64,000 nucleotides of DNA. Origin: Flavobacterium suncheonense GH29-5 = DSM 17707. GTDB lineage: Bacteria; Bacteroidota; Bacteroidia; Flavobacteriales; Flavobacteriaceae. The position numbers were made by a program, and so were the translations under genes. Shown here in pieces: positions 44,258 through 52,993 of this stretch. Location of the stretch: positions 145,362 through 209,361 of the forward strand of contig NZ_AUCZ01000008.1 of NCBI RefSeq assembly GCF_000430025.1, in the 5' to 3' direction. Under the pieces are notes generated by a model. The model searched no databases. It saw nothing but the letters and a program-made list of their open reading frames with translations, and had not been told where the DNA came from. Numbering within the stretch: the first letter of the stretch is position 1; the number at the start of each line of letters is the position of its first letter.

Positions 44258-45515
44258 ATACGGTGGCAATTGCGATGGTTATTAAAAAGAACAAAAGTAA
44301 TAAAATTATTTCGGGGAGAATTTCCAGTATCGTGCCGTTGCGCAACAATACGTCATAAAAAGCATTAAGTCCCCAATTCATCGGTGAAATGTGTGAAACA
44401 TACTGCATCACTTTAGGCATGGCAAATACAGGCACCCAAACGCCTCCTACTGCCGCTAAAATCACCACCGAAGTAGCCCCAAAAGGGGCCGATTGTTCCT
44501 GGGTTTTAGCAATGGTTCCCAATAGAATTCCGAATCCGATGGCAGCCAGTCCTGAAAAAAAAGCAACAATACTCATGAGCAACAACGTTCCTTCAACTTC
44601 CAAAACAGGCAGACCTAAATAAGGAAAAAAATACACCCCTACAGCTACCATCAACCAAAACTGTATCATGCAGATAAGGAGATACGTTGCCGTTTTCCCT
44701 AATATTACAATGAAATACGGCACCGGATTGGTTATCAGGCGCACCAAAGTTCCCTGGCTTTTTTCTTTAACGACATTGATAGAAAGCGGTACCACCACAA
44801 AAAAGATGGCAAACAGCGTCCAGGCCGGCACATTGTGCTGTACCGAATTGGGTACGATTTCCTTATCGTCTACTTTGGGTACGATTTCTTTAAAAGAAAT
44901 AAAGTTTTCCTGTTCAAAGAGTGGTTCATCCGTTTCGCCCAGCTGGTCCTGAAAAGTTGCGTAAATCGATTTGTTCTCGATTTGTGAAATCATCTTGTCT
45001 ATCGCATTTTTCACACCGTTTTTGAAAGTTAACTGCGTGGCCGGATCGAAATACAACCTTACTTCTTTAGGGCTTAGTTCTTGCTGTTTGGGCATTGTTA
45101 CAGAATCCTGCATCCCAAAACTGCTTAAGATATTCTCAACGTTTTGATTGATTTTTAGTTGCAAATCGGAACTTATTCTTTCCGGTATGACGATGGCCAA
45201 CTGGTATTCTCCTTTAAAAACAGCTTCTTTGGCGGAAGTTTCGGTAATTGGCTTATTTGCTATTTCGGTTAACAACTCGAAAGTACCGCTCTGTATCAGA
45301 TTTTCTTTTACGTTCTTGGCAATTTCTCCTTTATCATTGTCTACCAACAGTATGGGAATTTTGGTTTCTGTAACGGATTTGAAGGTACTGTCCTGGATCA
45401 ACGTGATGGTTACAATCAACACAAGAGGCATGACGAAAAGAATCACCAATCCGCCGAAATCCCTTCGCAGCAGTAAAATTTCTTTGTATACCGACATCCA
45501 AAACTTATACATCAT
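44232..45515 (-). CDS. ABC-2 type transporter permease
   Basis: This 427-residue membrane protein starts with a helix (VILFVMPLVLIVTITLI, about 24-42), has a large extracytoplasmic domain (45-225), then five helices (PAWTLFAIFFVVVPLSINVV and on) with the conserved loop SQGTLVRLITNPVPYF. This layout is ABC2_membrane_3, as in YhhJ/YbhR or DrrB-like exporters. It is paired with the ATPase gene just upstream (11-base overlap). In this operon it probably exports the pigment or a lipid precursor. Confidence 0.92.
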   Translation of the reverse strand: MMYKFWMSVYKEILLLRRDFGGLVILFVMPLVLIVTITLIQDSTFKSVTETKIPILLVDNDKGEIAKNVKENLIQSGTFELLTEIANKPITETSAKEAVFKGEYQLAIVIPERISSDLQLKINQNVENILSSFGMQDSVTMPKQQELSPKEVRLYFDPATQLTFKNGVKNAIDKMISQIENKSIYATFQDQLGETDEPLFEQENFISFKEIVPKVDDKEIVPNSVQHNVPAWTLFAIFFVVVPLSINVVKEKSQGTLVRLITNPVPYFIVILGKTATYLLICMIQFWLMVAVGVYFFPYLGLPVLEVEGTLLLMSIVAFFSGLAAIGFGILLGTIAKTQEQSAPFGATSVVILAAVGGVWVPVFAMPKVMQYVSHISPMNWGLNAFYDVLLRNGTILEILPEIILLLLFFLITIAIATVYDQKKRAV

Positions 45516-46260
45516 CGCGCAATTCTTTACCGGTTAATGAAATAAAAACATCTTCGAGATTATGTGCTTTTGGCGTCTCTGAAATCAAGGTTTCGAGTGT
45601 TCCTTGAGCATAAATTTTCCCTCGGTCGATGATGGCGATGTGGGTACAAAAATCCTGGGCTTCCGTTAAATGGTGTGAGGTGTAAATAATGGTCGTCCCG
45701 TTAGCATTCAGTTCTTTCAAATAGTCAATGATGACGTTTTTAGATTGCACATCCACACCAACGGTAGGCTCATCCAGAAACAAAACTTTCGGATTGTGCA
45801 GTATCCCGGCAATCAGGTTGACCCTGCGTTTCATTCCCCCCGAAAAAGTTTCCACCTGTTTGTCGGCAAATTTTAAAAGTCCCAGATGTTCTAAGGAAGT
45901 ATCCACTTTTTCGCGAAGTGTTTTCCCTCCCAGCCCATACATACTTCCGAAATAGCGCAGGTTCTCACGGGCCGTCAGTGTCGGATACAGCGCATATTCC
46001 TGAGGCACTACGCCAATCGTTTTTTTTATGGCCATGGCACTTTTATCGTACGTTAGACCTGTTATGGAAAAAGTGCCCGAAGTAGGCTTAACCAACCCGC
46101 AAAGCATGGAAATCAAAGTGGTTTTACCCGCTCCGTTAGGGCCCAGCAACCCAAATATCTCGCCTTTTTCAATAGACAGACTTAAATTGTCAACCGAAAA
46201 ATCGTCGGCATCTTTATACTTTTTGTAAAGGTTGCTGATATGGATAACTGCCTCTTGCAT
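45505..46260 (-). CDS. ABC transporter ATP-binding protein
   Basis: This 251-residue ATPase has Walker A LLGPNGAGKTTLISML, Q-loop TIGVVPQEYALYP, signature TFSGGMKRRVNLIAGIL, Walker B VLFLDEPTVGVD and the H-loop IIYTSHHLTEA. It is of the DrrA/multidrug type. Together with the permease it forms a homodimeric or heterodimeric exporter. The start is 4 bases from the BtrH-like gene stop. Confidence 0.96.
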   Translation of the reverse strand: MQEAVIHISNLYKKYKDADDFSVDNLSLSIEKGEIFGLLGPNGAGKTTLISMLCGLVKPTSGTFSITGLTYDKSAMAIKKTIGVVPQEYALYPTLTARENLRYFGSMYGLGGKTLREKVDTSLEHLGLLKFADKQVETFSGGMKRRVNLIAGILHNPKVLFLDEPTVGVDVQSKNVIIDYLKELNANGTTIIYTSHHLTEAQDFCTHIAIIDRGKIYAQGTLETLISETPKAHNLEDVFISLTGKELRDDV

Positions 46261-46264
46261 AGTT

Positions 46265-47260
46265 CTAAATCGCCTTTTTTAATTTTTTGAAGAACGCGGT
46301 TTCCAAATCGGCTAAATGCAGTAACTCATCGGCCAGACTGTTGTACACATCCGTTTTATTGCTTCGGTTTTTATAAACACGGGCGGCATTAACGGCAAAA
46401 TCACGCCACAAGTCTCCTATTTGGGTCATCTCTGCAGAAAGCTCGTTCAGCTTATTGTTTTGAAGAATAACCGCTGCTTCCTGTAAAAAAGCCGCATAAA
46501 TAAAACGAAAACCACCGCCTCCGGTACCAATTTCTTCCTGCATCCGAACCATTTGCGCCAAATAGTGATTGGCCACTTTCACGCCTTTTTTTGCAGGCCA
46601 TTTCCGGATATGTCCGGCTAAAAAACGCATCCCCCCAACTCCAATGATTGGCATGGGGGCTAACATATTGTTACAGGTATCTTTGATTGCTTTTTTAATC
46701 GCCGTAGTAAAATCAATTTGAGACGGAATGTGAATCGGATAGTACATCTGTCCTTTTGGCGCCAATGCTCCTTTGGCAAAACGTACTTTTTCAAGTTCTT
46801 TCTCGGAAAGAACGGTAACGGTTTCCATTACGGGATCGCTGATTAAAAACCGATCTTCTTTTTTTCCGTACACCACAAGGTTATGCGCATTGAAATGAAA
46901 ACGGTACTCGTTCGGAAAATAGGTTAAATGGTACACCCCGACTTGTAATCCGGACGGAATGTTTTTTTTCAGGTTGGCTTCCAGAGCTTCTTGTGCCGAC
47001 CTGGGATCTGAAAAACGCACTCGTTTTACTTTTATTCCCAATCTTTTGGCGGCTTTATTGAAAATAGAACCCGGCATGGGTCTGTAGCTGATGGCCGGAG
47101 CATGATTTATCTTCAAAAGCGGCAGATAAAAAAAGAACAAACCGGAACCAATCCCGAAAACCATGGGTTCGCTAATATTTATTCCGTGGTGCTTCAACAA
47201 ATTGGAAGCGACTCCGTTCTCACAATGAGCAGACTGGTGATGCACAAAATTAGTTTCCAT
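46265..47260 (-). CDS. BtrH N-terminal domain protein (peptidase C39-like fold) of pigment operon
   Basis: This 331-residue protein has a BtrH-like N-terminal half: VHHQSAHCENGVASNLLKHHG with Cys13, GIGSGLFFFYLP, and HFNAHNLVVYGKK with His126 and SDPV with Asp142, an apparent Cys-His-Asp triad. BtrH transfers an acyl-amino chain from an ACP to butirosin precursor, so an acyl transfer from ACP to pigment or lipid is a reasonable idea. The C-terminal half (from about 170) is helical and of DUF4872 kind. Overlaps the next gene by 11 bases. Confidence 0.82.
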   Translation of the reverse strand: METNFVHHQSAHCENGVASNLLKHHGINISEPMVFGIGSGLFFFYLPLLKINHAPAISYRPMPGSIFNKAAKRLGIKVKRVRFSDPRSAQEALEANLKKNIPSGLQVGVYHLTYFPNEYRFHFNAHNLVVYGKKEDRFLISDPVMETVTVLSEKELEKVRFAKGALAPKGQMYYPIHIPSQIDFTTAIKKAIKDTCNNMLAPMPIIGVGGMRFLAGHIRKWPAKKGVKVANHYLAQMVRMQEEIGTGGGGFRFIYAAFLQEAAVILQNNKLNELSAEMTQIGDLWRDFAVNAARVYKNRSNKTDVYNSLADELLHLADLETAFFKKLKKAI

Positions 47261-47654
47261 GGTAGTTTTTGAGTTCTTGTATTGTTATTTCGAATGCTTC
47301 GGCATATTTGGCCAGTATTTTGTCGTTAAGTTTGCGGAAAACCTTTGGCTTCCCGTGACGTTTTACCCGCCAGGTCCACATTCCTACATAACCAGCTAAG
47401 GTAATCCAGTCCATTTTATGAACTTCCATAAAATAAACAATCGGACTTACCAAATCATTTTGCACATCCTTTCTGGCCTGTTCGATACGCTCGTTGATTT
47501 CCAGTATGGAATTTTCCAAAGCAATGGTCTTTGGTTCCCATCCGGAACTTAATGCCGTAGTATAATTGCCGTTTTCATCGGTAGCATAGCAAAGTTCCTT
47601 AATGTTTAAGGCACAGAGGTTGCTTTTATCCTGGGGTACATCTTCCTTCTTCAT
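47250..47654 (-). CDS. unknown protein of pigment operon
   Basis: A 134-residue cytoplasmic-looking protein with no signal peptide. It has a helical middle (LENSILEINERIEQARKD) and a Trp-rich stretch VGMWTWRVKRHGKPKVF followed by a helix with KYAEAFEITIQELKNYHG. I do not recognise the family. It overlaps the BtrH-like gene by 11 bases and lies 9 bases from the hotdog gene, so it is likely to work with one of them, perhaps as a partner of the BtrH-like enzyme. Confidence 0.75.
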   Translation of the reverse strand: MKKEDVPQDKSNLCALNIKELCYATDENGNYTTALSSGWEPKTIALENSILEINERIEQARKDVQNDLVSPIVYFMEVHKMDWITLAGYVGMWTWRVKRHGKPKVFRKLNDKILAKYAEAFEITIQELKNYHGN

Positions 47655-47663
47655 CTTCCTTCT

Positions 47664-48122
47664 TTATTTTTCCTGAATGAATAAATTGATTTCTGCTTCC
47701 AAAAGCAGCTGTTCTTCACAATAGGTTTCGCATTTTATGGTACAGATGCAGTAATTCTCGGCGTTAAAGCGGGAAATCAAAACCGCATCGGTCATGATTG
47801 TTTCCCCCACTCTCGGCAAACGATGAATGCAAACTTTCTTAATTGCACTGATAAACCCGATAACCGCTACATTTTCTTTTACTTGTTTGTTTTCATCCAC
47901 AAAAAAAGTCTGCCCTACTATAGAGGAACAGGTTTGTGCGGCATTTTCAATTAAACCGGTCTCGGAAAAAAAAGTATTGTCAACAAAAAGATTATCCTCC
48001 CGTATTGCAAAAAGGGTCTTTACTTCATGTTCACTAAGCTCCAGAATATAATCCACCATCAGCATTGGGGCGCGGTGCGGAAGAAAATCATGAATATTGA
48101 TTATGTTTTGTAACGATTCCAT
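47664..48122 (-). CDS. hotdog dehydratase-like protein (ApeI/ApeP type)
   Basis: This 152-residue single hotdog starts INIHDFLPHRAPMLMVD, the FabZ-like N-terminal pattern with His16. The HFPGxPxxPG loop of FabZ is missing and replaced by the short FFSETGLIENAAQTCSS with Glu59 at the acid position. The family resembles ApeP/ApeI-like dehydratases of aryl polyene loci. The start overlaps the stop of the next upstream hotdog gene by 1 base (TAATG), suggesting that the two form a pair. Confidence 0.82.
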   Translation of the reverse strand: MESLQNIINIHDFLPHRAPMLMVDYILELSEHEVKTLFAIREDNLFVDNTFFSETGLIENAAQTCSSIVGQTFFVDENKQVKENVAVIGFISAIKKVCIHRLPRVGETIMTDAVLISRFNAENYCICTIKCETYCEEQLLLEAEINLFIQEK

Positions 48123-48559
48123 TATGAAGCCAAAACCGTTTTCATCTGCCCTCGGGCAATTTCTTTATCTCCGACTGCTGACGAAATGTCTACTAAAGTT
48201 ACCCCCATAAATTCCTGCAACACATTTACGGTTGTAACAATTTCATCCCCTTTTTGAGGCAATTCAAGTATTTCGACAGATTTTATAGATCCGATATATC
48301 CGGTGGGTGCCGGTTCGTTTTTCAGATAAAACTGGTATCCGGTAAACAAGGCTACCGACTGCGCCATGTGTTCAATAAGCCCGGATTCCTGAAAAACTGC
48401 CTGATTCTCAAAAATATTGGTATCCTTTACAGTCAGTCCGGCCACAATCTGATTTTCTGAAAACGCTTTTAAAGTATCCACCATAACAAAGGGGAATTTC
48501 TGCGGAATAAGCGTTTCCACAAAAGCAGCATCAGTGATGGGCAATCTTTTGTTTTCCAT
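48122..48559 (-). CDS. second hotdog dehydratase-like protein
   Basis: From the ATG at 48559 this is 145 residues (MENKRLPITDAAF). It has IPQKFPFVMVD (Gln20 where its neighbour has the LPHR His) and FQESGLIEHMAQSVALF with Glu63 at the acid site; the HFPG loop is absent. A longer reading upstream would overlap darB by 170 bases and is unlikely. TAATG overlap of 1 base with the darB stop and 1 base with the following hotdog gene point to tight coupling. Confidence 0.82.
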   Translation of the reverse strand: MENKRLPITDAAFVETLIPQKFPFVMVDTLKAFSENQIVAGLTVKDTNIFENQAVFQESGLIEHMAQSVALFTGYQFYLKNEPAPTGYIGSIKSVEILELPQKGDEIVTTVNVLQEFMGVTLVDISSAVGDKEIARGQMKTVLAS

Positions 48560-49692
48560 TAGCAAACTGTTAAATATGCGTACACATACGAAAATCTTCC
48601 GCTTTCGGGTACTGATAATAATATTTTCTCGCCTTTCTTTAATTTTCCGGAATTCATCAATTCTTCCAGCATTAGGTAAATAGAGGCGGAACCCACATTT
48701 CCTACGCGTTTCAGATTCATAAACCACTTTTCCATCGGCACTTCGATTCCTTCCGCGGCTAAAGCTTTATACAATCCGTCAACAAAATAATACGACGAAA
48801 CATGTGGCAGGAAATAATCGATTTCGGAGACTTGCACCTTGTTCTTTTCCAATGCCTGCTTCATGCTTAGGGCGCCTTTTACCAAAATATGCTGATCCAG
48901 AATTTTTACATCCTGTTTGATGGAAAACACTGATTCTGAAAGCCATTCACTGGTTTTATAATCGCTCCAGGGCTTAATACTTCCGTCTTTCTTTTTATCG
49001 CCACCTGCATACATACAAGCTTCGAGTTCATGAGCATACGAAAACGCTTCCATCCATTCAATTTTTAACGGATTTTGTCCTTTGGGTTTGTTTTCCAGCA
49101 GTAAGGCAGCAGCTCCGTCGGAAAGCATCCAGCGTAAAAAATCTTTCTTAAAAGCGATAATCGGCTGTTCTTCCAGTTTTTGAAGATTGATGACTTCATT
49201 TTCAAATTTATCGGCCAGCATCCAGGAAGAAACCCTTTCGGAACCGGTACAAATAGCATTTTTGGTATTTCCGGATTTTACAGAAAGATAGCCGAATTTC
49301 AATGCGTTCATGCCTGCATTACAAACTCCTGAAGAGGAATTAAGTTCTACGGATTGGTTTTTCATTAAACCGTGCACCATGGCAGCATGAGACGGCAATA
49401 AGCAGTCTGGAGTAGAGGTTCCGCAGGAAAGCAATTCCACTTCTTTGGGAGAAAAGCTCTCATCGTATAGTTCTTGTATAGCCAAATGGGTTAATTCGGC
49501 ATTATTGTGAGTTGGATTTCCTTCTTTATCTAAAGCGTAATAACGTGTAGCAATACCATTATTGCGGAGTACAATCCTCCTGGCTTTAGAAGCGGTATTA
49601 TTGATTAAACCCAGAAAAGTTTCCATTTCGTCGTTAGAAACAGGCTTGTTAGGTAAATACTTCCCGGATTTTGTTATAAAAACTTCAAACAT
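48559..49692 (-). CDS. darB: DarB-like ketosynthase III for dialkylresorcinol
   Basis: DarB joins two acyl chains to a cyclohexanedione, the precursor of dialkylresorcinols. This 377-residue KAS III-like protein has Cys124 in SSSGVCNAGMNALKFGYLS, His in FLPHVSSYYF, and Asn in LKRVGNVGSASIYLML. Start at 49692 (MFEVFITKSGKYLPNK) is chosen since it is 7 bases from darA and the upstream extension has no family likeness. It is the first of the three-gene block darB - hotdog - hotdog. Confidence 0.9.
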   Translation of the reverse strand: MFEVFITKSGKYLPNKPVSNDEMETFLGLINNTASKARRIVLRNNGIATRYYALDKEGNPTHNNAELTHLAIQELYDESFSPKEVELLSCGTSTPDCLLPSHAAMVHGLMKNQSVELNSSSGVCNAGMNALKFGYLSVKSGNTKNAICTGSERVSSWMLADKFENEVINLQKLEEQPIIAFKKDFLRWMLSDGAAALLLENKPKGQNPLKIEWMEAFSYAHELEACMYAGGDKKKDGSIKPWSDYKTSEWLSESVFSIKQDVKILDQHILVKGALSMKQALEKNKVQVSEIDYFLPHVSSYYFVDGLYKALAAEGIEVPMEKWFMNLKRVGNVGSASIYLMLEELMNSGKLKKGEKILLSVPESGRFSYVYAYLTVC

Positions 49693-49699
49693 AATAGTG

Positions 49700-50599
49700 T
49701 TATACTGCTTTATAGTAGGCTTTTTCCCGGTTAATTTTAGCAAAAACAAACGGGTATTTTAAAAGATGTAAGATATAGACAATTGGTGATATAAACCAAA
49801 TAGCCACAAATAAATAAATATTAAAAACCTTCAGCCATTGCGGACGGGATTCCTTTTTTCCGATAATCAACCTGGCCCATTTTGTAAACATTTTATTGGC
49901 TTTTTTATCCATTTCCACCAAAAAAGGACGTATTTCCACGGCATTATTTGACACTAATTCATTTTGTAACGCGGCAAACGAATTGCTTTTCAAATGATGT
50001 AAAAGAACGGTTCCGAATTTAGAAGCCCCTTTTATTTCGGTATCGGAGACACCCGGCTTGGGGAAAATACCGAATTTTTCTTTTTTCCCGGTAAACATCC
50101 ATTCCACTATCGTAACTACACTTATGTGGTTGATGTGTCGGTCTACTAAGGCAATATTTCCGACTAATTTTGCATTAAGTCCTTTTAGTATGGCTTTCAT
50201 TTTTTCCTGAGCCATTACCCACATGTTACGGGCGCCAATAACCGTAATCACAGGCGTAGTATCGAACAGTTGCTTTGCATAAACACTTTTCAGAAAAGAG
50301 TTTACGGGAATTGAAGGCGACAGGTACCACACCTGATAACCTAAAACAATTAAATCGTATTTTTTTTGAAGTACTTCTTCCGAAGGAGCGTGCACTGTTC
50401 TTGGGATTTGCAAAAATGATTCCGGGAAGGCATCAAAAAAGGAATGTTTATCCCAGGGAAACGGAAAAGGTTGCTCCAGACTGATATCGCAAAATGTAAC
50501 GGCAACCTCAGGATCAGACAGCAACGGAATGGCCAGATTTTCCACAATTTCTTTCAACTGGCCGGACTGCGTGTAGTAAAGTATCAATACGTTTTTCAT
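49700..50599 (-). CDS. darA: DarA-like protein for dialkylresorcinol formation
   Basis: This 299-residue protein has a flavodoxin-like N-terminal domain (KNVLILYYTQSGQLKEIVEN, LIVLGYQVWYLSPSIPVNSF, ITVIGARNMWVMAQEKM) and a hydrophobic C-terminal segment (IYLFVAIWFISPIVYILHLL) that may anchor it. DarA homologues are described as working with DarB, proposed to aromatise the cyclohexanedione; the flavin-type N-terminus fits an oxidation. 7 bases before darB and 10 bases from the acyltransferase gene. Confidence 0.85.
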   Translation of the reverse strand: MKNVLILYYTQSGQLKEIVENLAIPLLSDPEVAVTFCDISLEQPFPFPWDKHSFFDAFPESFLQIPRTVHAPSEEVLQKKYDLIVLGYQVWYLSPSIPVNSFLKSVYAKQLFDTTPVITVIGARNMWVMAQEKMKAILKGLNAKLVGNIALVDRHINHISVVTIVEWMFTGKKEKFGIFPKPGVSDTEIKGASKFGTVLLHHLKSNSFAALQNELVSNNAVEIRPFLVEMDKKANKMFTKWARLIIGKKESRPQWLKVFNIYLFVAIWFISPIVYILHLLKYPFVFAKINREKAYYKAV

Positions 50600-50609
50600 A
50601 TCCAGGTTG

Positions 50610-51491
50610 TTACCGTTTTAAAACATTCCAAAAATCAAAATAATTGAACCATTGCAGCGGGTATTTCTGAAGAATAGACTCCACACTGGTGGTATAGGCT
50701 TTCAGCAATCCCTGCGCATCGCGCTGTTTTACAGTTGCCATTCGGGCATACAAATGGTAATGCAGGTTGGCTTCCTTCATCACGTATACAAAAACAACGG
50801 GCACTTTCAAACGGGATGCTATCAGAAACGGTCCGGCCGGAAAATGAGCAGGTTGTCCCAGTAATTCTTCTGTCATATACTTCGTTCCTTCAAAATAACG
50901 GTCGCCGGTAAAACAGATTAATTCGTTATTAGACAAGGCGTTGTTGATTTCAAAAATATGCGACAAATCATCTTTGATAAGAATGAATTTGATGAACGAT
51001 TTCTGGGTGACACTCTCCAAGTATTCCTTAATAACCGAATGTTCTCTATCTGTGGTAACCAAATTAATCTGACAGTTCAAATCGATTTCCCCGAAAAAAT
51101 GTTCGGCGATTTCAAAATTCCCTACATGTGCACTGATTAAAACTCCTCCTTTTTTTTCTGCCAATAACTGATGAAGCAGTTCTACTCCGTCGAATTCATA
51201 GGTAAATTTGTCTCGTGATCCGGCAGAAATTGCCGTTTTATCGATAAGGGTCTGTCCGAAAGTATAGTAACTTTTGTATACCATTAGCTTCGATTTAAAA
51301 TAGGAATATCCTAATCGGTTCCGGAAATAATAAAAAGCTGCCTGGTTGCTTTTACGTTCGAACAGAAAATAATAAAAAGCTACAAAAATCAAAACAGAAT
51401 ATGCTGCTTTGATTCCGAGCTTTTGTATGCAGAAAACAAAAATTTTATACCCTAAAAGAGTCCCTTTGGACTTACCATCCCACTGACTCAT
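50610..51491 (-). CDS. LpxL/HtrB-like acyltransferase
   Basis: This 293-residue protein has the lipid A acyltransferase-type layout: N-terminal membrane helix (ILVFCIQKLG ... SVLIFVAFYYFLF), the catalytic motif ISAHVGNFEIAE (H122xxxxE) and LICFTGDRYFEG, FPAGPFLIASRLKVPVVFVY. In lipid A synthesis these enzymes add secondary acyl chains. In aryl polyene loci such proteins may attach the polyene to a lipid or assemble the ester. Membrane-bound, active side cytoplasmic. Confidence 0.88.
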   Translation of the reverse strand: MSQWDGKSKGTLLGYKIFVFCIQKLGIKAAYSVLIFVAFYYFLFERKSNQAAFYYFRNRLGYSYFKSKLMVYKSYYTFGQTLIDKTAISAGSRDKFTYEFDGVELLHQLLAEKKGGVLISAHVGNFEIAEHFFGEIDLNCQINLVTTDREHSVIKEYLESVTQKSFIKFILIKDDLSHIFEINNALSNNELICFTGDRYFEGTKYMTEELLGQPAHFPAGPFLIASRLKVPVVFVYVMKEANLHYHLYARMATVKQRDAQGLLKAYTTSVESILQKYPLQWFNYFDFWNVLKR

Positions 51492-51497
51492 AGCGCA

Positions 51498-51749
51498 TTA
51501 GTTCTTGTTCTGTATCTTGGTTTCAATTAAGTTATAGAAATCCTGGAATGTCGCGATTCCGACGAAATCGGCCTCTCCTAATTTTACGCCAAAATTGGCT
51601 TCAATTGACACTACTAAATCCACATAATCCAGACTGTCAAGACCTAAGGTATCTTTTAAATTTGACTCAGGAGAAATCACTTCCGCATCTACTTCGAATT
51701 CGTCTACTAAAATTTCATTAATCTTCTCTAAGATCGCTTCTTTATTCAT
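51498..51749 (-). CDS. acyl carrier protein
   Basis: An 83-residue ACP with the phosphopantetheine Ser39 in DTLGLDSLDYVDLVVSIEA. It differs from the other ACP of the operon in its helices, and it sits 2 bases downstream of the FabF-type KS gene, so it may serve a different line such as the dialkylresorcinol chain. Confidence 0.94.
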   Translation of the reverse strand: MNKEAILEKINEILVDEFEVDAEVISPESNLKDTLGLDSLDYVDLVVSIEANFGVKLGEADFVGIATFQDFYNLIETKIQNKN

Positions 51750-51751
51750 AT

Positions 51752-52978
51752 TTATTCTTTAAATTTCTTTACCACAACCGCTGAATTTGTCCCGCCAAAC
51801 CCAAAAGAATTCGACAAATATATATCAAATTTTTTATTTACTGTTTTTGAGGCAATATTTAACTTTTGAGAGGCTTCGTCCGGGGTCTCGAAATTGATAT
51901 TGGGTGCAATAAAATCGTTTTGCATCATTAAGGTGGAATAAATAAGCTCACTTGCCCCTGCCATCCAGCATTCGTGGCCGGTCATCGACTTGGTGGAACT
52001 CACATACGGATTGCTTTCGCCAAATACTTCAAAAATGGCTCTGGCTTCGTTGGCATCGCCAAGCGGTGTTGAAGTGGCATGAGCGTTAATGTAACCTATC
52101 TCACATGGCTGAACGCCTGCCTGTTCCAATGCACGACGCATGGCTGTTGCCGGACCTTCTACGTTTGGTGTAGAAATATGCCCTCCGTTTGAAGAAAACC
52201 CGTAACCGATAACTTCCGCAACAATCGGCGCACCGCGTTTAACCGCAGATTCATAACTTTCCAGAATAAGTGTGGCTCCACCGCCACTTGGCACTAAACC
52301 GTCGCGGTTACTATCAAAAGGACGGGAAGCTTTGGCCGGATCAGTTTCTTTGGGAGAAAAAACACCCAAGCCGTCGAAACTGGCCATCGCATATTTATTG
52401 ATTTCTTGAGCACCACCGCAAATGATAATGTCCTGCAATCCGCTTTTAATCAAATGAAATCCTAATCCTACCGAATGCGAACCACTGGCACAGGCTGCAC
52501 TAATGGTCATGTTCACTCCCCGCAAACGGAAAATGGTTGAAAGGTTCATGGTAACAGTAGAATTCATGGATTTGAAAATTGCCCCCGATCCGATAAGAGC
52601 CGTATCTTTCTTCTCACGGATTATATCCGTAGCTTCTATGATTGCCTTGGAAACACTGTCGTTACCGTACAAAATCCCTACTTCATTCTCATCAAAAAAA
52701 GCATCGTCAATTTTGGCATTTTTCAAAGCTTCCAGCGTAGCCATGTAAGCGTATTCGGTTTCTTCTCCAATGCTTACACGCTGACGACGGCTCAGCAAAT
52801 TTTTCAAATCGGGTTTGGGCACCATTCCGGTTAACGCAGACTGAAATCCGAATGCTTTTCGTTCTTCATCATACACAATTCCTGATTTCCCTTCATAGAG
52901 GGATTGTTTCACTTCTTCTAATGAGGTGCCAATGCAGGAATAAATTCCCATCCCGGTTATCACGACTCTTCTTTTCAT
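51752..52978 (-). CDS. beta-ketoacyl-ACP synthase (FabF type)
   Basis: A complete 408-residue KS: VVITGMGIYSCIGTSLEEV, Cys163 in TISAACASGSHSVGLG, His in INAHATSTPLGD and KSMTGHECWMAGASEL, ending LSNSFGFGGTNSAVV. It resembles KAS II/FabF and should extend ACP-bound chains. With the ACP (2 bases away) and FabG (15 bases) it looks like a separate elongation set at the promoter-proximal end of the operon. Confidence 0.95.
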   Translation of the reverse strand: MKRRVVITGMGIYSCIGTSLEEVKQSLYEGKSGIVYDEERKAFGFQSALTGMVPKPDLKNLLSRRQRVSIGEETEYAYMATLEALKNAKIDDAFFDENEVGILYGNDSVSKAIIEATDIIREKKDTALIGSGAIFKSMNSTVTMNLSTIFRLRGVNMTISAACASGSHSVGLGFHLIKSGLQDIIICGGAQEINKYAMASFDGLGVFSPKETDPAKASRPFDSNRDGLVPSGGGATLILESYESAVKRGAPIVAEVIGYGFSSNGGHISTPNVEGPATAMRRALEQAGVQPCEIGYINAHATSTPLGDANEARAIFEVFGESNPYVSSTKSMTGHECWMAGASELIYSTLMMQNDFIAPNINFETPDEASQKLNIASKTVNKKFDIYLSNSFGFGGTNSAVVVKKFKE

Positions 52979-52993
52979 ACTTCAAAAATGCTG

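Noticed and set aside
44257..44269. Upstream TTG start for the 4HBT thioesterase
   Set aside because: ATG at 44257 gives the usual family start; the extra four residues add nothing.
48560..48727. Long upstream extension of the second hotdog protein
   Set aside because: It would overlap darB by 170 bases and shows no hotdog pattern; ATG at 48559 gives a TAATG junction with darB.
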